DNA of 64,000 nt from Siphonodentalium dalli. Lineage: Eukaryota > Mollusca > Scaphopoda > Gadilida > Siphonodentaliidae. A program made the position numbers and the translations under genes. The stretch is from assembly GCA_032622095.1 (NCBI GenBank), contig CP136067.1:177168556-177232555 (forward strand), given 5' to 3'. The notes beneath the pieces were generated by a model. It saw only the letters and a program-made list of their open reading frames with translations, had not been told where the DNA came from and made no database searches. Shown piece after piece: positions 55,497-64,000 of the stretch (its first letter is position 1; each line of letters begins with the position of its first letter).

Positions 55497-56277
55497 TGTT
55501 TTAAGGTCAATCCACACCGGACGCGAGTGCGCGATTATAACGGCCGTTTCCTGTCGTCCGTAGCAGTTCAAAGCGCGTGATTTTTATATTCACACCGCAA
55601 GCGACTGAATCGCTGACCACGCGACGATCACAGCAGTGATTTTATGCTTCGTCGATTTCTCGCTTTGTGGCAAACCAGCGGGATAATTCGGTCGCTGTCA
55701 AATAGGATATTTATACGCGCGTATTCCTCCTATATTTGAAGGCGACACATTCATTCGTCGTCGCGATAACAAAGGTTGTGGAGGACTTTAGCGACAAATG
55801 AGAAGATAAAAATACCTGGCAAGAGCTCGACGTCATAACAGGATCGTCTGGTTATTTTTTGGCCCCAATCCATTCCAAGCTTGTGATGTAAACTTTGCCC
55901 ACAACCCCCCCCCCCCCCCCCCCGCGATAAAAAAAACTCACAAACTGGAATTATAGAATGAAATTCAATTAAACGCAATTGCTATGCGAATTTAGGAAGC
56001 CCGTGCACCATTTCACTTGACATAATATATTTGACAATTAAATGAGTTTGCAAAACTCTTACAAATTCTTATTAAAATGTCCATATACATTGTATTTTTG
56101 ACCTGCCTGTAAATGATGCACTAAAACGATTATCTATACCCAAACCATCGCGCGCGACAAAGCGATCCAGTCGCTTTCAGTGTGAATATAAAAATCGCAC
56201 GCTTTGAAACGCTACGGACGACAGAAAACGGCCGTAAAAATCCGCGCTCGCGCCCGGTGTGGATTGACCCTTAATAA
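55497..56277. mobile_element. ~775-bp CG-rich inverted-repeat element with TTAA ends
   Basis: The left end TTAAGGTCAATCCACACCGG pairs with the right end 'ccggtgtggattgaccctta'. Arms of about 110 bp include 'tgtcgtccgtagcagttcaa' and 'agtgtgaatataaaaatcgc'. TTAA on both sides fits piggyBac- or Kolobok-type insertion. A run of about 20 C lies inside (55903-55923). Confidence 0.75.
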
Positions 56278-57848
56278 CAACTTTTCTCAAAATTGAATGA
56301 AATTGCTTTCTAGGTGTCGCCTGTCATTATTTCGGCGACTTTCGTGTCTGTTTATATGCGCACACTCGGGGTGTCATATTTGACATTCTGTTGATGTAAG
56401 TTGTTATAGGGTGCTAAGTTTCCAGAACTTGTCCTCCAAGCCCACTGTCTCTGTATACTATAAAAAATTATTTAAATCAAATAAATCCTGTTGACACAGA
56501 CTGGTTCCTAGTTCAACAATCTGAAAACGAAGTAAACTGACCCATCCAGTTTCAGTGGGCGAGTTGCATGTCGGGTAACTCAGGTTATATACTTTTACCC
56601 CAAGGGGTCACATGATATCTGTTATTCTGCGAGTGGGATGCAGGTAGAACAAAGGAGTGTGCAGCTTTCTTCAAAGGACGTGGCTTTTGTGTCACTCGGG
56701 AATTCGATTAATCTCAAATCACGAATTCGTATGATATCTGCGATGTGATCAGTGAATCTCAGATATACCCGATACTTGCAGTATTTTTGATGAGAACTAG
56801 CGATAATAGATGCGTCATTGGACGCTTTTGCATATTAATTACTGACAGAGATCATGATCCGAAGTCCATATTAGGATGTCTTTTTCACCATTTTTTTAAT
56901 TTGTTGAATGTTAGCCCTAACAGTGTGATCGTGGGATAGTTGAACCCGAAAGAAATATGATACAAGCTGATTTTGGTATCATTCGAAGCGGAAAATCACG
57001 ACATCCGCAAAAATGCATGGGTATTTCAGGATCCAAAATGTCGTCCAAGAAATGGCTATTGGTATAGGCAAATGCTGAATTTCTGGGGTGGGTGCTCCAA
57101 TTAATGCCAAATTCATAATAAATTGAAATAAGCACAAACAATGCTTAGTCGTAAACCATGTAGAATGTCTGTCCCAGAATGACCGCCACAAATAGACAAA
57201 ATCGAATGAAATTTACATATTGTGCACAATTTATCAGCTAGTCATATATGAAGAGACAAACGATCGATTTATGCGAGGAAGAATGATTAGAGAGTATAAG
57301 AGAAACTTTTGATCAGAGACCTACAAATTTTCTCTAATGTATCTCACGAGAAAGCAAGGGAAAGCAGGGTCTCATTCAACGGTTAAATCTGGTCTTTTGG
57401 ATGCCCAGAGACTGAAAATAACGCAGTTGTATCTGTATTGTTTATCTGGAATCTTGTGGTATATGTGTAATTAAACAGTTGAATGGGATTTGGTATATTG
57501 ATTCTGTGACTTTTTCTAGAACAGAAATATATGTGCTCAGAGCAGTCTTGCGAATATGACCGATCATCATTTATTTTGACATCTACAACCTTTCAAATTT
57601 GCCTCCGATCAAGTGATGAAACACGAATATTTCGCTTTTATCACAAGAACCTAATTTATAATAAAAAAAACCCAGCAGGTTACCCGGCGTTGCCCAGGTT
57701 AAAGTGGCGTGAAACCCTCTACTGTAGATATTTGGTGGGGATAGATGATACTCTTGCTCGAAGTGTTACACGTATTCTCATAAATTGTATATCCAAGTGG
57801 CAGGGCAAAACGTCATTCTTATATATGAATTACAAGTAGCACATATCC
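56278..57848. other. Intergenic, nothing recognised
   Basis: ORFs of 64-102 residues (for example 57531-57839, +) show no family features. Confidence 0.4.
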
Positions 57849-58557
57849 CACATTGACCGGGTGATTGGCTGCGGACACACGTACCACAGTAGCGATGTCA
57901 TAGTAGGTGTGACAATTTATTATGGTGGAGTTTGGTGACAATTGGTCGTCATAATTAATATGCCATAGTAAGCCATGTCGCCCTCTGCAAATTCGCACAA
58001 TGAGTCTACCAAGCTCTACCAGCGACGGTCGACATCTCAAGGATGTATCTACCTGTGAATGTCTTGTCGCTGTTGATCTTCACTCAACACGCAGTGTTAT
58101 ATTGTACATGCTAACACACAAGTCCACTTGATAACTTAATGAATAACTCATTTCTGTCAACAGCCATAATTGTTCTTATTAATGAAATTAATATAAGTAG
58201 ATAAACATGCATGCATACATTGAGATCATATAAAAAATGTACCACATGCATGATATGTGAGTCAATGAGGAATTGCCACCAGGCCACGGTCAAACACAAT
58301 TCTGGACGATCGATCGTGCAATTATATATATCGTAGCGAATACAATTTAGCAAAACGTAATGAGTAGAGATCAACATAAGTGAAACGCAAAGGGTTAATT
58401 GGTCCAGTCGACTCATTGTGCGGAAACTCAGCGGACAACATGGCTTGATATGGCATATTAATTATGATGACCAATTGTCACCAAACTCCAACATAACAAA
58501 TTGTCACATCTACTATGCCATCGCTACTGTGGTACGTGTGTCCGCAGCCAATGTCAT
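57849..58557. mobile_element. ~700-bp inverted-repeat element
   Basis: Arms of about 150 bp: 'ttggctgcggacacacgtac' near 57866 pairs with 'gtacgtgtgtccgcagccaa' ending near 58551. 'tggtgacaattggtcgtcat' pairs with 'gatgaccaattgtcaccaaa'. A 101-residue hydrophobic minus-strand ORF lies between the arms (58111-58416) but shows no transposase motif. Confidence 0.75.
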
Positions 58558-59514
58558 TTTGTTTATCGCGATTAATTGGTCCCACAAATAAAGAAGTATT
58601 TATTTATTTGTGGAGTTCTGCTCGTACTTCAGACGTTATAATTTTAATCGTACAGTCGATGTGGTTGAATTGACGTTTGTTTTTTTTATATTTCACAAAC
58701 ATAAAAGACGACAATTGCGTTTTACACAGAGATGTATAAATCAATCTAGTGGGTTTGACTAAGATGTTGAGGTCACCTGGTTTCATATCTCCATGAAGAT
58801 ACAGACGTTTTAAAGAAACGTCCAATTGCTCCTCTCTTCGTGGTGCTATTCTGGCTAATTATTATCATTTTAAAATAAATGTTGCAATATATCAGCTACA
58901 TGTGAGAGACACAGTGCCAGCTTTTACGTTGTGTGTGTGTTAATCTACGAGTCTGTTCTAATAAACTGAAAGAAACCCCCATATAACGGGCAGATGTACC
59001 CTTGTCAGATGCCAGTATTGGAGGATCATGAAAAGTCAGGTGCTACTGACTGGTTTATTTTATCTCAGAAGAAATTATATTTGATTGCACACTGTGACCA
59101 TGGTTTTTGAACAGGCCTTCTATACATATCCACATCTCTTGACAAATTGTATCTTGTTTGTGGAAACTATCTTGAATGGGAGAGAGTCTGAGTTATAATA
59201 CGTGCGCCATTCTAACATTCCATCCTCTTTTGGTTCAATGTCCCTCAGTTTGCTAGAATATATGTATCTGTTAAACAGAATGATAACTATACTATTAATG
59301 CTTTCTTCTGTTTATCTTTTTGCTAGCTCACTATATGAATGCCCTGATTCCAGTCCCCATATCAATATGACAGTTGAGATATTTATAATTTTTCAAGTGA
59401 CTTTAGTCACCAAATGTCGAGGTTGTGAAATTTGAACACCAAAAACTCCTTAGAACGAATTATTGAGATGATATATATAATGTTGGTGGATATCGGCGAC
59501 TAAAATAATCTTAT
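58558..59514. other. Intergenic, nothing recognised
   Basis: Short ORFs only (73 and 77 residues). Confidence 0.45.
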
Positions 59515-59657
59515 CAATGTTAGTGTAACTCCTCTCTCCATCCCCGACCCAAACGGCACCAAATGTTAGTGTAACTCCTCTGTCCATCCCCGACCCAAAC
59601 GGCACCAAATGTTAGTGTAACTCCTCTCTCCATCCCCGACCCAAACGGCACCAAATG
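59515..59657. repeat. Three tandem ~47-bp units
   Basis: Units read 'aatgttagtgtaactcctct' plus 'ccatccccgacccaaacggc'. Confidence 0.9.
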
Positions 59658-59734
59658 TGGCGTCTTTTACCCACATGATTTGTTTCCTCGTATCATTGGA
59701 GAAGAACGTGTATGAATTTGGTGGAAACAAGTGC

Positions 59735-60204
59735 TTAAAGGTACTCAATCCGAACAGAGGGTCCCCATCTCGACAGATTCCAACAACAACAATCCGATCA
59801 GAAGGTCCTACATTACTATTTCTTTGGCTTTGGGGGTACAAAATATTTGATTCGAATCGAGGAACCCATCAAACAAAGCTCAGAGTTATTAGATATTGAT
59901 TTTTGAAATTTGTACTAATAATTGCCTTCAACTGCCGTAATCTGCTCGGGATGTGTACACCAAAATCTATTCAAACAGACAAGGATGGATTACTCTAATA
60001 TCAAGTGGTAATAACAACGCAATTTTGACTGAGTTCTGGGCCAGAAAGTATTCCCGATAATGAAAAATAATAGATTTCTAAAATCGATATCTAACAAATC
60101 TGAGCTTTGATGGGTGACTTCCTCGACTCGAATAAAATATTTTTGACCCCCGAAGCCATTGAAATAGTAACTGAGAGGAGTTTTATCGGATTGAGTACCT
60201 TTAA
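59735..60204. mobile_element. AAAGGTACTCAA-family inverted-repeat element, copy 3
   Basis: It begins TTAAAGGTACTCAATCCG and ends 'cggattgagtacctttaa'. The interior matches 526-1013 in reverse orientation, including 'gattcgaatcgaggaaccca'. Confidence 0.75.
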
Positions 60205-60859
60205 CATATTTGTATCAGATTTGTTACCCCTCCCCTCACCATTCATGACTCGAACGGCGCCACTGTTGACATCTTTTAACCACACCGTTAGACTCAAGAT
60301 AGCATGAAGATAATTATGAAGCGCTTACAGATAGCCATGCTGAGAAATTATCCAGAAAATGTACGCTGTAAAAACAAAGGATGTCCCGAATGTGCTCTAT
60401 AAATAATATGAACATTCATTGTTATACTCGATGACATAATCATAATTCTACTCGATTAATTTTCTTCACGCCATGCAGTGTTCACACTATCGCATTCTCG
60501 TTCCTAACATGCCCATATACTACCATACATCATAAATACTACCATACATTATTATGATTTCTCTAACGAGACTATGACCCTATATATACTGCTAGACATA
60601 CATATAAACATTACATATATGTAATACTGTTAATTTGAATTATCCCAAAATCACTCAACAAAAAGACTTTCCGGCGATATATATAGATTCCTATTTTGTT
60701 TACTTAACTAAAGATGGCGGTATCTCTCGCCTGAATCCGTTGTAACAAAAAAACAAAACAAAATATTTTGTTCTTAATATACCCATGGAACTAGAACTGG
60801 AACCGAAACTGTTCATTTGTTTTAGAAAATTTGAACAGTTCAACACATTCAGGTGGAGA
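60205..60859. other. Intergenic
   Basis: The first 100 bp resembles the degenerate family near 59560-59720. The rest is unrecognised. Confidence 0.4.
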
Positions 60860-61003
60860 GATACTACACTCTCCCGCGTTATTTTTCGACTTTAGAAGGT
60901 TCCCTGTCAAAACTTCAAAAACTTTCCAGGTTCTGTACTGGTGGAATATGATTTCTACGGAAGTTAGATTAGAAAGAGTATAAATTCATGGCATTATCTA
61001 AGA
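60860..61003. mobile_element. Right-arm fragment of AGATCATGCC-family MITE
   Basis: 'gttccctgtcaaaacttcaa' and 'tgtactggtggaatatgatt' are the family's right arm. It ends 'aaattcatggcattatct'. Confidence 0.65.
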
Positions 61004-61762
61004 TCTCTCGGGCTCGTATAAATGACAGTAAAGGAGAAAGTGGGGTACGGTTTAGATTCAACACAAATACTCGTGGGAGTTTATCTAAGGTGATTGCGAT
61101 ACATGTCACACTTGAGAGCATGTTATCTGCTTATGCTGGGCGAATTGACTTGATTTTCTTTAAAATTGTGAATAAATCGGGACATTTTGAGGGATGTCTA
61201 ATTGTCTTATTTGATTAGTGCTTATTGTCTATTCAGTCGCTATGCGATGAAAATCTCAATATTTTGTCAGGTTCATTGGTGGAGAGGAGACAGACAGACA
61301 GCAAAGAAATTTAAATTCCCTGGAAAATCTGGGTTCACATGCCTTTCTTGTACGCGGAAACAACATACCCTGGGGATACATCTGCGACATTTTTTTCACT
61401 CGTATCACTATCATGCTCTCCGACATCCAATATGACTTTGCATTTATCTCAGAACTATTCAGGGACGTGGCGACAGGGGAGACCACTCCACTTTGTTCAA
61501 CGTGTTCAAAAGTTGGATATCTCATGTCTGATACAATATTAGTTGGAAATTTTACACCACATATAGGTTGAAATTGCTTAATTTTCCAACCAGTAATTAG
61601 TGGGGAATATGTTGTTTGTAGACCAAAATCAGCATTATAATTCTACTTTTTGTCAAAATTATGGTCTGAAATGGCTATCAGTTGAACATTTTCCAACCGT
61701 AGGTGGTTGTCAGGCTGGACATTTCCAACACTTTGAAAGTTTGAGGTACAATTCAAGATACG
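61004..61762. other. Intergenic with unrecognised ORFs
   Basis: ORFs of 76 (60988-61218, +), 77 (61202-61435, +) and 89 residues (61256-61525, -) overlap. None shows a recognisable motif or supported splice sites. Confidence 0.3.
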
Positions 61763-62282
61763 GGCGGCGTTGGCGGTGGGTATGCTGTTAAAATATTCAC
61801 CCCAGTCAAAAACCGCCATAAACAGAAGGAATAGTAAGATATAGACAGACTTTGTTCTTATGCCAATCAGAAATATGGCATAAACAGTATGTTATTGTCA
61901 ATGTTTCCCCTTTGTTATGTAAACAAAGGCAAAAGAACGTTACGTTTCCTGGCTTTTGTTTGGATCCGGATATGGTAAACATAAAGAGCGTTAATTTGTT
62001 ACTGTTATCCTGATATGGAAATAATACAGAGCGTTTATATCAGTATTGTGTGATTAACCAATAGAATTGCGCTGTGTTATGTAAACAGAAGCACAACTTC
62101 TGTAACACGAGCAGGTTCTTGTTACGTACACCACCGTACGTCTTGACGACAATATACTATTTACGCGCTGATTATGTTTGGCATATGAGCGGAACTGTAT
62201 ATATTTTGGTGTTCCTACTGTTGATGGCGATTTGAACAAATATAAACATTTCTGCAACGAACGTCGCCCGTGCTTTTAAGCT
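61763..62282. mobile_element. AAAGGYACGG...GGCC repeat, copy 3 (diverged)
   Basis: 'ggcggtgggtatgctgttaa', 'aaaaaccgccataaacagaa' and 'aaacataaagagcgttaatt' match 40340-40560. Confidence 0.65.
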
Positions 62283-62293
62283 TTCCAACCCGA

Positions 62294-63564
62294 AGGGTAC
62301 GTTCATACGCTGGCAATATTGCACTGTAAACTGCAAAAATGCCAGCTGCAAAATTGCCAAAACGGATTAATTTCTGCCCGCTGTCAACAAATCAGTGTTA
62401 GTAGTGATCAATGAACGACAGCCGTTTTGCGTGATTGATGAGCTGTTTGCAATATATCAGAACACGATGCGTGTTGGTATTCTTAGGCCAGTCAAAATAA
62501 TGTCACTTGACATGTTGGAATGTGATATCGCCACGGCCAGCTCTCTCGACGGGATGCTGCTCATATATGAGTACAATTAACGTCACCTATATAGACAGGA
62601 GATGGTGCGTCCGCACTTGGCTCAACGAAGATAACCGACGAATTCAAATCTTCCCGGGTATCATCCCAAACTCCAAACTTGTCATTCCAATAATTTTAGT
62701 CACAAATTCGTTGGTCTTCATGTTAAGCAAAACAATAAGTTAAGAAAAACGGGGGGAGGGGACGTGGTGCTGATGTTAAACAAAACATGGAAATCAAATA
62801 AATAATAATACAAGTTAATCAAAAGCACACACTATATTATTATTCAAATGGCATGAATAATAATATAGACCCATATATGCTTTATCAATGCCAAAGACTA
62901 ACATCCCATTATCCCTACTGTTAGACCCCACCCCACCGCCACGGCAACACAACCAGTCACATTTAAACCACTACAATTACATCGATATCGCAGTCTTGGT
63001 ATATGGTGTTAGCACGTATTCGAACCCCGGCTTGATCTGAATTGAGTGATATCTCAATGTGCCATTCTGATCGATACATGACCATTTCGATAACAATTGA
63101 GAATTTGTACAATGAAGTAAGCACATTTGAAGCAATGCATGGATACTCATAGTGAGTCCTGCCACCACTTCCCCAATAGCTCCCACATTTATGACTCGGG
63201 AAGCATCACTGTTGGTACTATGTGTATCACGCCATATCATCATATCCTCATATAACGGAGATCCACATGTATAATTATGTGTGCATGAGAATCACAGAGA
63301 ACACACCCCGATCCCATTCGATCGTATCAAGGACGGTACAGACACAATCAATTATTGTTAGTGGCCTTGTGTTGTGGCCACCGGCAGAGAGGTATACACC
63401 CGTTATCATATAACACCGTTGATTGTTGACGACCAGCCACGACACAGCACGAGCTCGTCGGTAGCTGGCAAAAATGCCAGCTAATAAAACAAAAACAAAA
63501 CAACCTTTGCAGCTGGCATTTTTGCAGTTTGCAGTGCAATATTGCCAGCGTATGAACGTACCCT
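62294..63564. mobile_element. ~1.27 kb non-autonomous inverted-repeat transposon
   Basis: AGGGTACGTTCATACGCTGG, continuing 'caatattgcactgtaaac', 'tgcaaaaatgccagctgc', pairs with the exact inverse ending 'gcgtatgaacgtaccct'. Terminal arms are about 55 bp, with extra GCTGGCA/TGCCAGC motifs near 63463-63480. Internal ORFs (up to 88 residues) show no transposase motif. Confidence 0.8.
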
Positions 63565-63691
63565 AAGGGAAGAAGTGCAAATGGTATTTCGCGAAATTCG
63601 GAGTTTGATCTGTTTCAGGGGGAGGGTGTAGTTGGAAATTTCAAGGTGGACACCTCTCATCGGTGGCCTTCTAGTTACGTCCCAGTAATCA

Positions 63692-64000
63692 TTTAAAGCC
63701 ACATGGCGGTTTGCGCTCCAAAATACACATACTGTTATTCGCTTTTGAATTTTCCTTAGTATCGAAATAGGTCGATAAATATCTGAACTACCGTTCTACG
63801 AGCATTATGTAACCCCAAAAAGACGCATTGGAGTAATGAAAATAAAACTGTGAATACGGTGCTTGGGTTCCAAACACAAAACAGTCATTTGCACGACATG
63901 GAACAGAAAAGAGCGTTCCGTGGTAATCTATTCCTGATATGGTAGCAACAAAGAGCGTGTATCTGACTTCTGGTGTTTTTCAGAGCATATGAAGCCAGTA
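63692..64000. mobile_element. ~375-bp repeat with AATAAAGAGCG core, copy 3, cut by window end
   Basis: Same left end as 49696 ('ttaaagccacatggcggttt'). It proceeds through 'agagcgttccgtggtaatct' and 'cctgatatggtagcaacaaa' until the window ends. Confidence 0.75.

Noticed and set aside
58111-58416. 101-residue ORF between inverted repeats as a transposase
   Set aside because: Hydrophobic, with no DDE/DDD spacing, zinc finger or other transposase motif.

Overview
This window reads as nuclear DNA of a metazoan, most likely a marine invertebrate that I cannot name. It is AT-rich, gene-poor and crowded with short inverted-repeat transposons (MITE-like), minisatellites, one tRNA-headed SINE and a scrap of a LINE. 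Genes have introns with GT/AG splice sites. There are no ribosomal-RNA, CRISPR or bacterial-style operon features.

Four places look like host genes. Two near-identical 167-residue TMEM229-like four-helix membrane proteins lie on the minus strand (7320-7823 and 12729-13232) inside a tandem segmental duplication (about 1732-7974 and 10510-13714). The two halves act as empty and filled sites for each other, so several transposon insertions can be resolved to the base. A split paired-like homeobox gene, resembling ISX, lies on the minus strand (51432-51653 and 50285-50416) with an intron at homeodomain position 46/47. A well-spliced exon of an unassigned membrane protein lies at 28183-28343, minus strand.

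The most striking object is 19605-27859: an 8.26 kb nearly perfect palindrome flanked by a 6-bp target duplication (TATCTC) and beginning 5'-AG / ending CT-3'. Each ~4.1 kb arm carries the same two genes in mirror orientation: a 191-residue C2H2 zinc-finger protein and a small basic protein. It also carries two minisatellites and truncated copies of the zinc-finger gene's 3' end. The ends and TSD fit a Polinton/Maverick integration, but no polymerase, integrase, ATPase, protease or capsid gene is present. It looks like a snap-back (hairpin-dimer) derivative of a virus-like transposon that inserted into the symmetric centre of an older fold-back repeat.

Region by region: 1-1730 terminal-repeat elements; 1732-13714 the duplicated TMEM229 block, with a 3.16 kb E-S-E-S-E repeat element nested in one half; 13.7-19.3 kb nested MITEs, a LINE scrap and a SINE; 19.6-27.9 kb the palindromic element; 28-34 kb a single exon plus MITEs; 35-38.6 kb unusual palindrome clusters (CpG-rich stem array, CTTAAG motif cluster, CGATCGG arrays); 40-50 kb repeats; 50.2-51.7 kb the homeobox gene; 52-64 kb mostly intergenic DNA with four long inverted-repeat elements. 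All homology statements are from pattern recognition; no database search was run.
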